A program made the translations under genes and the position numbers. A DNA stretch of 64,000 nt. Source: Dendrolimus kikuchii (taxonomy: Eukaryota > Arthropoda > Insecta > Lepidoptera > Lasiocampidae). Each line of letters begins with the position of its first letter. Position 1 is the stretch's first letter. Where the stretch lies: contig CM034392.1 in the NCBI GenBank assembly GCA_019925095.2, forward strand, positions 7,266,887 to 7,330,886, written 5' to 3'. This document shows, in pieces, positions 11,500 to 24,855 of the stretch. The notes below the pieces were generated by a model, which searched no databases, was not told where the DNA came from, and was given only the letters and a program-made list of their open reading frames with translations.

Positions 11500-12287
11500 T
11501 CGCTATAATTGTCCTGGTATCTTTAACGTGATCATTCTGGCGAAATCACTGAAATTTGATACACTTCTTCGATCTTCACGATTGGTTGGTTGGTTCTATA
11601 AAAAAAAATGCTTTAACAAAACTTGTTCTGCAGTGTTATTGTGAAATGCGTGGGGTGTGTTTTGCTATGTGGAAGTTATATATAATCTTCTTGATACTCT
11701 TAGAAAAAATAATACCATTGAACACCACAATAGAATTACGGAGAAAGGAAAAGGAATTTTCTATCGGGCAACTGGCACGATGTTTGCGTTGCGTACATTG
11801 TGCGACTGTTTGCCAACCTCTCAAAACCGCATCGGCTCAGAGAATAACAGCAGTGGGGACAATGTGAAAATATATTTTTATCCTGGCATTGAAAATGGCA
11901 TTCTATTCCACTTGTGATTTGATTCATTGACCTTCGATGTGGAATGTCGTTTTTCGATCTTTATACTTTTTAGAGTTTGCTAGATTTCTCTAGTGTCGAT
12001 TCTTCGTAATTTTACGCACGTAACTTCTAATCATTCGCTTCAGACACTTTGTTTAAATATGAAATTTGAACCAAACTAAGACCTTTTTTTCTTTAAATTA
12101 ATATGGTGAGTCTCTTGTTAAATATTAAAAATAATAAACAATTACAAATTAAAAATTAATTAAATTAATAAGATAAAATATTTTTTTTTAATATATTAAC
12201 ACGACAGAGAAGATTGACTTTATGGCGTACTCTAGAAACGTAGGATTTAATGTTTTTTCAGAGTTACATTGTCGTTGTTTATTAGCT
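11500..12287. other. No firm gene; overlapping weak frames
   Basis: Several 60-100 codon frames on both strands overlap between 11556 and 11927. They might extend the decayed stretch at 11.1-11.5 kb, but no recognisable protein emerges. Confidence 0.4.
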
Positions 12288-12415
12288 CCTTTATTCATAA
12301 TAGTTATACGAGGTCTATCGGGTCCCTCTTTAAAAAGTGTTTTCGTAGTCGCATTTGACTACGATTATGAAAACAGAAAGTAAACACTTTTTCGTATAAC
12401 TTTTACGAATAAGGG
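12288..12415. mobile_element. Foldback/MITE-like palindromic element (128 bp)
   Basis: Outer arms TATTCATAATAGTTATACGA and TCGTATAACTTTTACGAATA pair with two mismatches. Inner arms AAAAGTGTTTTC and the GAAAAC...AAACACTTTT side pair imperfectly, and the tip is a perfect CGTAGTC-GCATTT-GACTACG hairpin. No coding capacity. Confidence 0.7.
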
Positions 12416-14839
12416 GAATAATATATGTTTCCATACATGACTTAAGTAGATAAATAACAAATTCCTATAATACTGTTTGTTTTATTGTATTGTGTATTCC
12501 TATTGTATTGTTTGTAAAAACATTTTCTCTTACAAGTTATCTGCTCTAAAAGCCACTTTTAAGTAAATTACAGCACTAGGAACAAAAGGCGGTTTTCAAT
12601 TCTCAAAAGTCGTAAGTACGCTTTGGAATGATTTCGCAATCATAACACTTATTTCAACACATTACAGTCTATAACATAAAAACACTGGTCAAACAATACG
12701 AATTTCGGCATAAGTGAGAGAGGGTAAACACTCCTTCCATTATTTATTTGTGAAAACAAGCCTGTTGTAGAAAAAGGTACTTAATAGTACCAAGGATGTA
12801 AGAATGACATTTTTTAACATTAAGGAAGGCAAAATACGATTACGTGCCTGATGATAAGTAGGTATAGGCACCTAGGAGCAGATATAATAAATGATGCACG
12901 ATGTTGGAAACAATTCATTGTATATTTATTTATTTTTTGCTTTTTTATAAACTGAATAAAAATTTAATTAAATCTAAATAAAGTTATAGAGTAGGTAGCA
13001 GATCGCTGCCAGCGGGAAGCGTCCTTGGAAGGCTGGCTGCAATGCCACACGGTATAGCAATGCAGAGCGCTGGTTATTAACTCTCAAATTTTTCTTGAGA
13101 ATATTATTCTAGACCAGTTATTGCCCTACACTATAATAATGTAAATGAATGTATGACCTGTCATTTATTGTCTATATTAGAAATATATAGATAGTAAATG
13201 AAAATGACAGTGCAATTAGATTTTAAAAAAAGAAGAAAACATTAGAGGTACGTATTTAGACCAGCAAATTCCGAAAATACAATTATTCGATTTTTTCTCT
13301 GTCTGTTAGAGAGAGCATCACGTGAAAACTACTGAACGGGTTTAAATGAAACTTGACACATATAACTTATATTCCGGTAATAATTAGGATACTTTTTTAT
13401 AAATGACGTCGTTTCTGTGCGCTATACTAATGCAAAAAAAATGGCGCTGTGGTCGCGTATTTTCGTTCCACCGATTCACTAGCAAATATATACGCTATCA
13501 TCATCATGGCAACGCCAACAAAGTTTCGCTGACACGTGCTGGTACATCATAAGACACTGAAAATACTTAAAAAAAACTTTTGGTTGTTTATCTTTTCGTT
13601 GTAGATATGTTATCTATTAGAATGTCACATCTAAACTGAATTCATTCTGCACTCCATGGCAAAAGGTTCCCGTATTATTTTTATAAAGGCGCAGCTTCAC
13701 ACATTCCAATTTGCTGGCCCTTGAGAGGTCGACGGAACGACGACCGCAGTATAAATAATGGGCGAGTTATTTTATTATCATTTAAATGTACCCCTTTATG
13801 TATGCCAACCCTGTGGTGATCCCAATCCATTTATTCCCGACACCAATTTACATGTGCTGAGAGACTGTCCCAACTTTTTATTGTCTATATCCTGTTTGTG
13901 AAAAAAACAACGCCTTCTAAATTTAAAAATTGAGTGTTGCAAATAGGACATTTATTTATGCTTTGTTCGTAATGTATTTTTTTCGATCCCTAGCCATTAT
14001 GAAGAAAACAAAACTAACTTAAAATTGTCATATCTGGATGAGTCTCCTGAGCGCGTCATTGTCCGCAGCTATATTTTGTGATTTTTTTAAATAGCTGCAG
14101 TTCAGCAAACAGTCGTCACCCATCGGATGGAAAGTGGTTTCAGAGATGTCACCAACGCACTGACAGCCTCGAAGGACTTTTAAATCGACAAGCAACAGAG
14201 ACACATTGTATATCCTCAAGCTAAGCAACTTACACCTGTGTTATGAGTAATACACAACGGATCACCCTGGGGCCAATTGACTACAATATTACCGATTCAT
14301 GTGATTATCATACATCAATATAGCACATGAATCTAAGAAATTCTTAAAAAGATATTATAAGCCTTTAAAAAAACGTAGTTGTGGATAATAATAAACTCAG
14401 AAGATTCACTCATCTGCCTGACACTATGTATATATACAATTATAACATAGTTGTTTCTTAAAGATTACTGTGCCTTTAAAAATAAAATTTTGCAGAAAGG
14501 TATGTTAAAGATGCTACTACATATTAATGTCATGTAATCTCGATATAACTTAAAATTAAGATATGCTGCTAACCATTTATGTTTTAGAAACTTATTTGTT
14601 TTTAAATCATTTTATTTATATCATCCTTCATATACAAGTCGTACAGTACACTAATAAATTATTAAAACATTGGATGAATGAATGAATATGATTTATTGTG
14701 TTTTAAAAGAATAGGCGGTCTTATCGCTATTAGCAATTTATTCCAAACAACCTTTGGACGCATAAGAAGCTTGATACGAACAGTGGTATGTCCCATTCTC
14801 ACTTTAGCGATTCAGTATATTCGTATAATAAATATATAT

Positions 14840-14843
<4 letters not shown>
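12416..14843. other. No gene seen; scattered repeat text
   Basis: 13255-13440 resembles 20160-20340 (TTCCGA...CTGTCTGTTAGA; AAAACTACTGAACGGGTTTA; ATGACGTCGT), a repeat with Helitron-like internal text. The rest is unassigned. Confidence 0.45.

Positions 14844-14918
<75 letters not shown>
14844..14918. repeat. (TA)n microsatellite
   Basis: About 75 bp of pure TA. The 120-codon open frame spanning it is an artefact. Confidence 0.98.
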
Positions 14919-14922
<4 letters not shown>

Positions 14923-15439
14923 CATACATACATTCGTAAAATTTAAAAGTGATAAGATATATGTAAATAAAATATTATACAATACCCCTGCATGCATACA
15001 TTGTTTTGTTATGAATTTTTATTTTAAAAATATATATTAAAGAATCGAAAGGTCCATTTAATCGCTGGAGCAATAACTCAAACGGACCAAATGAATCATT
15101 TCGCTCGTGTTCAGTTCGTTAATTTACCGTGTAATAACTGACGTGGATTCCGATATTGGTCATTAATTTGCCTCAGTGTAAATATATCATATAATAAATT
15201 ACCTACAATAGTTATTAATCATTTTTGCAGTATAAGGGTTATCTTCTCAAATGACGGCATCTCAATTGTTGAGACGTCAACTTTTTAGCAACCCTCATTC
15301 GAGAATACGAACAGTCGTGCCCTGGTAAAATCTCGAATTCTGCCATTGGTTACGTTTCGTGTGAAACATGGGTAAGGTAAGGTAAGGTCAAACAGAAGAA
15401 GCAAAATACAAAAGATAGATAAAAGAAGTACAACGCCCT

Positions 15440-15480
15440 TTCGCTAAAAGCGATCTCTTCCAGGCTCTTTTTTTTCCAAC
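15440..15480 (-). repeat. Short CR1-like 3' end piece
   Basis: GCCCTTTCGCTAAAAGCGAT and CTCTTCCAGGC match 36190-36220. Other scraps of the same text occur near 14705-14735. Confidence 0.5.
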
Positions 15481-15924
15481 GTGCGATCATTGTTCAATTA
15501 TTCAATATATTCGACAATTCAGTATTACTAATAAAGTGACATTCATAAAATATATAATTGTATTTAACTTTGACACAGAGGTGACAAAATTGTGCAGCAA
15601 ATTGTAATGATTATACATACATGACTATTGAATAAAATTAGATAATGTTTATAAACCATATTAGTTTTTAAGAAAATTTGTATGCCAGTAAATGGCGAAA
15701 ATGTTCTCATTATATCATAAGACCTTGGTATCCATGTTTCGTACAAATAGAGATTTCATTTCATTTCAAGCCTTGGCAGGGATTAATAGATTTTTAAAAC
15801 TTAAAACATAATGAAGAATTCAACTGAAAAGTGAATTCTTTTCATATTTTTGTAAAAAAATATTGTTTATTGTTTAACTTAAAAATAAAATCAAATTAGT
15901 GAAAACTTAAGTCTCAACAAGTTA

Positions 15925-16200
15925 ATTTTTTTTATTGCAGGAGTTCAGCAGACACGCAGACGGCCCACTTGATGGAAAGCGGTTACCATCGCCTATGGAC
16001 ATTTGCAACACCAAAGGTGCTAGAAATGCGCTGCTGCTCTCTTAAGGGGGACTGGAACCTGGTCACTGATGCCGGAACACAACTTAAGGTTGTTATGGCG
16101 ACATACTTTAGACCAGGGGTGGTAGCCATCCAGTCGCCTCTTACGACAGGCCGCCCGCCCGCAGGAAAATGTATTCTTTCTCCGTTCCTGCACGGATATA
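15925..16200 (-). repeat. Short repeat B, near-complete copy
   Basis: T-run opening, all shared blocks, and the GGCCGCCCGCCCGCAGGAAA and CTCCGTTCCTGCACGGATA end. Best preserved long copy in the window. Confidence 0.85.
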
Positions 16201-17533
16201 TTCAATAAGCATAAAAGCCACAAAGTGAGCTTTTCAGAGTCAATATTTTAATAGGCAATTGTCATTCCTACTACAGTTGTTCCAAGAATTAATGTCATCT
16301 TTAAAAAGTTTATCAGAAAACAAACTCCCTTCTCAAACGAGCTTTTGATTGTTCATAATCCAAAATTACTGCATAAACTCGACAAAGAGAATTTGAATAA
16401 TACATTCTAGAAGCATATACAGTACAAAGCAAATTCAAAACAACTCAAACACCGCTGGGAAGTTGACAAACGCGTAAATCAAACCCCGACCCGATGTTTG
16501 AACAAAGAGAAGCTTAACTCGCCGACCCACTTTATTCAATAATGCGGCTTTTTAAAAACCAACAAGGCACTCTCGTAATTGATTTCATTTGTCTGTTATT
16601 TTTCATTCATTCAACCAATTCATGAATAATAAAATTATAATCATTCATGAAAACACTAAAACCTTTTGATGCTGTTCCGCTCCTGTAATCTTTGTATTCA
16701 AAACCCGTGGAAACCATGTCACTTTTGGCCATAATAATGCTTCCTATCTTTGTCCCTGATATAGAAAATATGTAAGTACTTAATAAATATTTATTCAATC
16801 AATTAATTCATGAAAATACTAAAGCTTTTGATGCTGTTTCACGCGTCAAGATCAGATCAGATCCTACAATCTTCAAGCTAATGTAACCATAAAACATACC
16901 CGTCTTTATGACGTCATAAATAAACGTTTAAATAGAACGCTCAACAAACACTTATAAAACCATGAGACCCGGGAGTACCCGAAGACGGTAAATAAAATGG
17001 ACAACCAAGCTTTATATTGCAAAAATAAATATTGAAGCAAGAATTAGGGGCTGTTGACATTTAGCATTGTATAAAGGGCCTCGGGTCAACCTCGGTTGGA
17101 TTTGTTTGAAAATTAAGTGATTTTAAATTGTTTTATGGAATATTCTGTGATATTTTCGGGCTTGTAATAAGATTCAGAGGAGTATCGGCACTTGAAACAA
17201 TTTCCTGTTGAAATATAAAGCTTTATTGAATTGTCTCTTACCTAAATAATGTACCTTTTTTGGTTTCCTATATTTAAAAGTAAAAAAGAATCCTTGTGAT
17301 TTCAAACCGATGTTTCTTTGTCTGTTTGTCTGTGTGTCACAATTGGTTATTTCAGAAACTGGTAAGTTTAACACATAGAAGTATCCTGTATCTAAAAACG
17401 TAATGTCAAAATTGCGAAAATATTTTTTAATGCGATCAAAAGACAGCTCACGAATAAATATTAGTTGAAATATAAAATTTAATATAGTATCTAGTGAAGT
17501 ATGAAAAAAGGGCTCTATTAGTATATTGAAAAA
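16201..17533. other. No gene seen
   Basis: AT-rich, with no recognised repeat. The minus-strand frame at 17174-17536 is not protein-like. Confidence 0.5.
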
Positions 17534-17785
17534 CACGCCTCACCTGTTGGAAAGTGGATATCATCCTCTGTAGACATATGCAACACCAACGTGCTACTAA
17601 AGTGCTGCCGGCTTCAAAGTCTGGCACCTGACCACTAATGTGTTCCGTGTTCTGGACACGCCTCAGGGTTGTTATGGTAACATATTTTAAACCAGGGATA
17701 ATGGCCACTCTACCACCTAGTTATGGGTTGTTTCGTCGCCTTTTATGACAGGATATTGTATTCTTTCTCCGTTGCTGAATTAATA
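17534..17785 (-). repeat. Short repeat B, old copy
   Basis: Degenerate match from CACCTGTTGGAAAGTGGATA to TTCTTTCTCCGTTGCTGAAT. The T run is lost. Confidence 0.65.
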
Positions 17786-18379
17786 ATAGGAAGAAGATAA
17801 CAGGCTTCTGTTACATAAGTCCGGCTTTCGTCTGGTGCCTATTTACTTGAAGTTTTCTCTTTCACTTGAATACGACAATAGCTAAGTAGAGAAATGGTGC
17901 AAAACCAAAAATAATAAAGCGGACTTCGCGTCCCCAGCAATTTTTTACGATAAGCTCGCTGATTCATTGAACCTTTATCTGAACTGCATCACCAATCAAT
18001 TGAATTAGTATTGGATGTTTTCAGTAATTTAAGTTCGTTTTAACTTATCGAATTCCAAAAGGAACGTTCAAAACTTTGTTACAAACAGGGAATTTAAACT
18101 TTTAAGTGCAAGAAAGTTAAAATAGGTCGGAAAGTTTAACTGGCTTTTTTAGATTCCAATTAAGTACCTGTAGATACTTCTACATTACTGGTTTATCTAC
18201 TTTACTTTTAGCACGTATTAATAGTCCAAGAAATAATTATGCAAAGTTCTGTAGATTTGACGAACGTAAAAGAAGCATATAAGAAAACAGTTCAGTTGCA
18301 GGTATGGTGGCCACCTCTATATCTTTTTTAATGTTATTTTACTACACCATTTTATAGCGACGTTATAGAGTACAATTTG

Positions 18380-18560
18380 CATAAAAAGAGATAGATGGAT
18401 TGTGTGAAGGATGATATGATGATTTGTGATGTGATAGAAGATGTCTGTCAAAATAGAGGAGAGTGGAAGAAAAAGACATATTGTGCCGACCCCAAATAAT
18501 TGGGATAAGGTGAAAAAAATGGGAGTTGTGGAGTGCAATATCCTGCCAAATATCATTCAT
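18380..18560 (+). pseudogene. LINE 3' remnant with GACCCCAAATAATTGGGATA
   Basis: Text from GATAGAAGATGTCTGTCAAA to CATATTGTGCCGACCCCAAA matches a LINE C-terminal/3' end common in Lepidoptera (consensus about CCGACCCCACATAATGTGGG). Frames are broken. Confidence 0.55.
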
Positions 18561-18609
18561 ATTGTATAATAGACTTTTCGTGTAATGTATAATCCTGGAT
18601 TATTTAAAG

Positions 18610-18845
18610 AGCAAGCATTCACAGAGGTTACATTGCTTTAAGTTTTTATCTAGGCGTTATTCGCCCTTAGAAAAATTATTTTAATTATATTCCGGAAACG
18701 ATCAAATTTTTCAGGATGAAAGTAACCTTTGTCTTTTCTTGGTATAGAGACTACATAATTATAAACCAAACAGTGAAAACGGTACTGTAATTTTTCGGTG
18801 AAAGCCTATCATATACAGTGTCTTTCTCATTTATAATATAACTAT
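18610..18845 (-). mobile_element. Fragment of the 22.3 kb Helitron-like family
   Basis: Shares GAGCAAGCATT...CAGAGGTTACATTG...GGCGTTATTCGCCC with 22290-22350, then decays toward a TTTATAATATAACTATAAAT end. Degenerate. Confidence 0.45.
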
Positions 18846-18935
18846 AAATCGAGCCTAAATGGCACTCTGTTGTTCGTGCCTACCCCGCAAGGGAACTGGC
18901 GTGAAGTTATGTATGTATGTATGTATAAATCGAGC
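18846..18935 (+). mobile_element. RTE-like LINE 3' end fragment
   Basis: GAGCCTAAATGGCACTCTGT to GTGAAGTTATGTATGTATGT, the same 3' end with its ATGT tail. Confidence 0.75.
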
Positions 18936-18980
18936 AGTTAAAAAAAATACATGTAAGTCACATAGTCAAACCGACAGACG

Positions 18981-19230
18981 ATTGTTTTTTTTTATTGCCC
19001 GTGTTCAGCAGACAGGCAAACGGCCCACAACAACACCAAAGGTGCTACAAATGCGCTGCCGCTTTCTTAAGGGAATCTGGAACCTGGCCACTAATGCCGG
19101 AACACAACTCAAGGTTGTTATGGCGGCATACTCTAGACCAGGGATGCTAGCCATCCAGACGGATAAATACCCTCCCACCTGGCTGTTTTGTCGGCTCTTA
19201 CAACAGGCCGCCCGGCCGCAAAAAATTGTA
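18981..19230 (-). repeat. Short repeat B copy with a deletion near its 3' end
   Basis: T9 opening and the usual blocks, but the GATGGAAAGCGGTTACC segment is deleted (GGCCCACAACAACACC). Confidence 0.8.
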
Positions 19231-19771
19231 CAGATTGGAGTATAGAGATTCGTTTCTGCCTAATTTTCTTGGAGCCAGGCTTAGAACTGATGTCGTTGGA
19301 ATGGGCGCCGATGCCTTTTAAGATTCGAGAAGCGCTAAATTGCTGGAATACCGTATGGAGGCTAGTCCTGTATCTAAGCATCAATTTTAGCCCTCATCGC
19401 CTCGGGTGATCTATGACTTAGGCCTTTTTTGAGGTTTTTATGCGAAAAGGTCCAAATCAACGAAAGGGTGTGATGTTGAGTTATACGCTATTCTTCTATG
19501 TAGCGGAAAATTGAGGGTTATTTCATTAGACGTGGCACATTTGTTCAATCCACTCGCTTGCCTCTACAATAGGGGAGCGAACAGTCAAATCAATTGAGAT
19601 AATTTTTATAAGCTTACAAAACGCTGCAGCCTAATAGTTTTTTTACGAGCGTACCTACTTGTGACGTCATAAGTACGTCTATGTAAAAGGAGTCGAATAT
19701 CGCAATCATTATTTTAATATTATAAAAGTAGATGACAAGATGTTATTTTAAAGTCTGTTCTTTTATATTCT

Positions 19772-20008
19772 TTTTTTTTTATTGCAGGAGATCAGCAGAC
19801 AGGCAGACGGCCCACTTGATGGAAAGCGGTTACCATCGCCTATAGACATTTGCAACACCAAAGTTGCTACAAATGCGCTGCTGCTCTCTTAAGAGAAACT
19901 GGAACCTGGTCACTAATGCCGGAACACAACTCAAGGTTGTTATGGCGACATACTTTAGCCCAGGGGTGGTGGCCATCCAGTCGGGCAAATGCCCTACCAT
20001 CTGGCCAA
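19772..20008 (-). repeat. Short repeat B copy
   Basis: Very close to 441-675, including T10-ATTGCAGGAGATCAGCAG and the truncation at CTACCATCTGGCC. Confidence 0.85.
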
Positions 20009-22269
20009 AATATTCAAATAATATTAGATTTTAATGTAAAATAAGAACGCATCCCTATTTCTTAAATTAAACCTTTATGTCATTTATACTGTAATAAATC
20101 TGTATATGGTTCGAGTTTGTACAATGCGTTTCAAAATGTGAAAATCAAAGGTCAAAAAATAATTCCGACCAGGAGATTCCGAATTTGAAACTTTTAGAAT
20201 TTTGGTCTGTCTGTCTGTCTGTTAGATCATCATTTGAAAACTACTAAACGGATTTAAATGAAACTCGACACAGAGCAAGCTCATATCTCGGGGTGTAACA
20301 TGGGATACTTTTTATCCCGATACATGACGTCGTGTCGGCGGGATAGTCTGTATGTTTTATTTGTATGTTCGTTACTCATTTTCTCCGTCAATTGTGAACC
20401 GATTTTCAAAAATATTCTTTCAAACGAAAAGGTATACTCCCGAATTAGTCCCATTGTCACCACGTTAGGATCTGATGAGTTGATTCCAGGGAAATGGAAA
20501 GTAACCTTTATTAAAGAATGCCGAGCGCCTACATTCTTCGAAAAAAAAAGCTTCATACGCGTAGCTGTATTACGTTTTCTACAGACACTTAAGTTTTTTG
20601 TTATGTAATGTTACGCGATTTCTCCGTCAACTGTGGGCCGATTTTCAAATTGCTTTTTTTTTATTCAAAAGTAAAAATTACTATATTTGCAAATTTGTTT
20701 TTGTTTTTATGTTTTATTCGGTATCGACTTCAAGATGTTGTAAAAAGTAGTTGGGGTTCAATATTTATTTTTTCTTTTAAGTTTGAAGTCGGTTTTGTTT
20801 TTGTTAAAAAAAAAATATTTCTCTATACCTCGAGTTAGTACTCGAGTGCGCTATCAATAGTATTTCATTTTTATTATAATATAGGCTCGCGTTTGACCAT
20901 TACCTCACGCAATTTCGAGCGGAGATATGATCTAAGATGAAGCACGCTTACCTAGAAGGTACCTATTCACACGGAACTTGAAGACACCCAGGTTGTAGGC
21001 TTCGGGAAAAATAGACTCCGGCATACGGCAGTGAGTCCCGCTCTTTTGCTATGTGCATAATGAAGGTGGACTCAAAGCGCTTTGTCCGTATAGGTGGTAT
21101 GACCACCATACCAAGGTGCCGCATGCCAGTGCGTCAGATTGTCCGATGATAGAAATCTTGAAGTCATGATGATCGATGTGTACTTTTTTTATTTATGTGA
21201 CAGGCAACACATTTATTTACGTCTAATTTTTAATATAGCTTAATTAGTGATTTATTTTTAAGTTTATATTGTATTTTAAAGATAGGAGGTATATAAAGAT
21301 ATACACTTAACATAAATTTTTCAAAAGTAAATCGGTTGATTCGAGCATAAAAATATTTTAAATTATTTTTGTCCATAGCGAAATATATTGGTCTCCCTGG
21401 TCATAAAAATGGCCCCTCCCCTCTAACTTTAGTAGTATGAAGTAGAAAAATCTAAAAAAAGTCGGGCTGTAGACTTTTAAAAATATATGTAGGGTATTTT
21501 CGATATTATGGCTTGTTATGGAACAATAACTTTATTTTTGATAATGTTCTTACAATTGAGGCTATCGATTTCGTGGAAGTAAAATACATGGTAAAAATCA
21601 CTAAGCAATTGAAATTTAACATAGGAATGATGAAGCTATTGCTGAATGAGAAGATATAAATATACCACACATTGTAAAGCAAATTTCAATTGATATTATG
21701 TATAAAGAAGATTCTCGAGACACCTTTCATACAGTATTAGGAATAAATGTGTCCCAATTAGATTCAGTACCAATTAATGTAATACGAATCAATCAGTCTC
21801 TAGTTATAATCAGACAATCAGTGAAATTGCTTGAAACAATACCGAATGTAATATGGTTATGATTCCAAATAAGCAATCCTGATTTCGCATAACCAAATGA
21901 ACTAGAAGCTTTATAAGTGATATTGCATTAGCTTCAATTTATTCTGATTACGGTATTACCCTAATTACTAGCACTAATGAAACTGATACAGTAGGTACTA
22001 CATATTATATTTATCAAACTCGAAGTTTGCGAAATTTCGTAATGCATAACTTTGTAATCTATGGATTATAAAGTTATGATTCTAAAGCATAGTCCACGCT
22101 ATTGTATCACTAAAAACACAGTTAACAAATGAATGAATTGCAGTTTTTGCAACTAGTTTAGCAATGCAAGTAATACAAAATATGAACACGGGGTAATTTC
22201 AAGTAACTGCAATTATTTGATCTGCCCTTTTGAGAATATTACTTACTACAGTTTTAGAGGGGTCAAACC
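20009..22269. other. No gene seen; one repeat at 20160-20840
   Basis: 20160-20840 shares text with 13255-13440 and contains a duplicated TTTCTCCGTCAA.TGTG..CCGATTTTCAAA, so it is a repeat unit with internal duplication. 20841-22269 is unassigned. Confidence 0.45.
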
Positions 22270-22997
22270 CTAGTGCGTGCCTCTTGTTAAAAGAACAAGC
22301 ATTAATACAGGTTACATTGTATCAAATTTTTATTTTAGTGCTATTTTCCCCCGGAAGATTCACTTAATTTTATATTACAAACTATCCCATGTCCCGGGAT
22401 GAAAGTATCTATGTCCATTTTCGGTATTAAAACTATATATGTACAAAATTACGCCAAAACCGAACCAATACTTCAGTAGTTTTTCCGTGAAAGGTTACCA
22501 GATAGACAGACCGAGTTACAATCGCTTTTTTTATAGTAGATCTATTTTTATATCTATAAACTTGAGAAATGACTGGTCTCCTATACAAACTTTCATCCCC
22601 TGTTTCAACACGTTCTAGTTTTATTTTTACGATAAAAGTAGCAGTCTGTGACAAGTCTCGTTTATCATCTGTAAGCCAATGACAAAAAGAAAAAGACCAA
22701 AATGGCCAAAATTACCAAAGTGACCAAAATGACCAACACGACCAAAATGATTGAAATGATATCACAAAAAACAAAACAGGATACGTTTTGTTTTTTGTGA
22801 TAACCTTACTTGGATAACCTTTACATAAATCTATCCCAAAATCTCTTTACCGGGATGAAAAGTATCCTATACGTACATCATAGATATCTTACATACTTAT
22901 AGCGAGATTCAGCCAAATTGGTCCAATTGTTTTTCCGTGAAAGTGTAACAGACAGACAGATACCGAGTTACTTTTGCATTTATAATATTAATAGGGA
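22270..22997 (-). mobile_element. Helitron-like element, minus orientation, with 9-bp minisatellite
   Basis: On the minus strand it begins A|TCCCTATTAATATTATAAAT and could end at the CTAG at 22270-22273, but the flank there is not T, so that end is doubtful. Internal text (CCCCCGGAAGATTCACTT) recurs at 50171-50190. A tandem 9-mer (GACCAAAAT variants) lies at about 22693-22760. Confidence 0.6.
22693..22760. repeat. 9-bp minisatellite (GACCAAAAT variants)
   Basis: Units such as GACCAAAAT, GGCCAAAAT, TACCAAAGT, GACCAACAC and GATTGAAAT in a row. Followed by a 15-bp-arm palindrome around AACAAAACAGGATACGTTTTG. Confidence 0.85.
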
Positions 22998-23119
22998 TTA
23001 TAGTTTCCCCTCGAAACATTGTTAAAACTACATCTTCAAATGTTTCATTTGCATAAGAATTAACTAAACAAAATTCATGGCTACCGCGAGGTGAAACATG
23101 TTTTGATTTGAGAAGTTTA

Positions 23120-23500
23120 TCTATATATATAAAAATCAATTGGTGTTCGTTAGTCTCACTAAAACTCCAGAACGGCTGGACTGATTTGGCTAATTTTGGT
23201 TTTGAATTATTTGTGGAAGTCCAGCGAAGGTTTAAAAGGTGAGTAAATATGAAAAAAATGCTTGAAATATAGTAAAAACGACAATTTCGCTTTCCTTAGA
23301 AACTATTCGTACCTGTCAAACATTTGATGTTCGTCCCGTCGTTCGGACATCAAATTTTATTATTTTTTGATTACGAATTATTTTTGTTCCGGTTAAGTTT
23401 TGACCACATTTTTTTACTAAAGTTGAAACATTCTGCAATTATCATTCAGCTTTTTTATTTATTGATTCTGAGGCGGCACGAAGTTTGCCAGGTCAGCTAG
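23120..23500 (+). mobile_element. Helitron (381 bp)
   Basis: Starts A|TCTATATATATAAAAATCAA and ends GTTTGCCAGGTCAGCTAG|T, with an imperfect GGCacgaagtttGCC-type hairpin before the end. No coding capacity. Confidence 0.85.
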
Positions 23501-23924
23501 TAATATTATATTAAAACTTATCCAGACTGGTGAGTGCAGTGAGCGTGTTTAGATAATGTAATCATTAGTTTCTCTTATAAAATTTGTGTGACGGACCCAT
23601 GCATGATTCTGTACGTGAACGTATAATAATATCTTTGTTATTTTACAATTATGCTGTGTTTATTTGTAACATTTACACATGTGTTTGTGTACTGTCTTTT
23701 TTAATTGTTCTTGTTAGGCCGCTTTTTAATTTGTCGGTTCAGCAGTGGTGCGGAACCGGTGGGTTCGATATACACGGTACCGAAATCTGGCAGGGTGTCT
23801 GTGTGCTTATATTTCGATCTGCGTTTCTAAATTCTCTCGCATATATAATTTATTATTGGAAATGAAACGAAACGAATTAACATAATTAATCAAAAGTTGC
23901 GTTTGTGTTATATGCAACTCACCA

Positions 23925-24075
23925 CTCTAGGGCCGATCCCAGACACCCAGACCATTGTAAATAAGGGAAGTTTGTTTACGAAATTTGCCAAGCCAGGAAT
24001 CGAACTCGAAGACTCTACGTTGTAGTGAGGTCAGCTAATAAAGGCTTAGCGCGCTTAACCACCAGAATACGTCGT
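23925..24075 (-). repeat. Possible tRNA-derived SINE head
   Basis: On the minus strand, GGTGGTTAAGCGCGCTAAGC resembles an A box, and GAGTTCGATTCCTGGCTTG resembles a B box about 50 nt later. No complete tRNA fold or anticodon arm is evident, so a SINE fragment is more likely than a tRNA gene. Confidence 0.4.
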
Positions 24076-24481
24076 AAAAGTTTAAAGATGCGAATGTCAC
24101 CAATGGTTTAATCAATATAAAGCATATATCTGAGTACACATTAGAACGACCCCTTATTAATGTTGTAATTAACGTAATTCGCTGAAAATGCCAACTCAGG
24201 TGCGTCATAAATCTCGTCGTGAGTGTAACGAATACAACACGTTAATTAACAGGTTTTACGACAAATGCAAAGTCGGCAACAAATGACAGGTGCTTGTCAT
24301 AAACCCTTTGCTAAATTGTCAAATTTATTACCAACATATTTTTAGGGTTCCGTACACATTTTGAAAAAACGTAATCCTTCTGTAATGGGCATGTCCCGCA
24401 GTGGCCTGTTTGTGTAAGTCACAGACATTTTTTTCGGAAATTATTGAGTCTACACGAATTAAATTTAACAAGAAGGTGTAA

Positions 24482-24855
24482 TCTATATATTAATACGTGA
24501 AGCAAAAACACAGCACAAACTTTGTACGCCTTTTTACGAAAATTGCGCGGAGGAGGAATATGAAATTTCGCACACTTACAGTTTATATAAAGAAGGAGTG
24601 CAGAACGCTACAATTTTTTTGTAATTATACACAAAAAATACATTAAATCAATAAAAAAACATTACACTCTACCATGTATTTAACACACACACGCATATAT
24701 ACTATTTTGTTTATTGTTAAAGTCAAATTAACAGTGTAGCCTTGGCGAAATCTGTGATTATAGAAGTAGTCTTTGACAACAGAACCTTAAATATGTTCAA
24801 ACTTATAATTTAAATGAATTATTATGTTCGAATTTCGACCACGGGCGACCACTAG
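24482..24855 (+). mobile_element. Helitron (374 bp), uninterrupted relative of 40297-40838
   Basis: Starts A|TCTATATATTAATACGTGAA and ends CGGGCGACCACTAG|T. Serves as the empty-site reference for the nested insertion at 40387-40586. Confidence 0.85.

Noticed and set aside
14678..15040. 120-codon plus-strand open frame
   Set aside because: Most of it is a (TA)n run read as alternating Ile-Tyr. The same applies to 5050-5238 and 50459-50716.
22270..22273. CTAG at 22270 as a proven Helitron 3' end
   Set aside because: On the minus strand the next base is G, not T, so the A/T insertion rule fails. The end is kept only as tentative.
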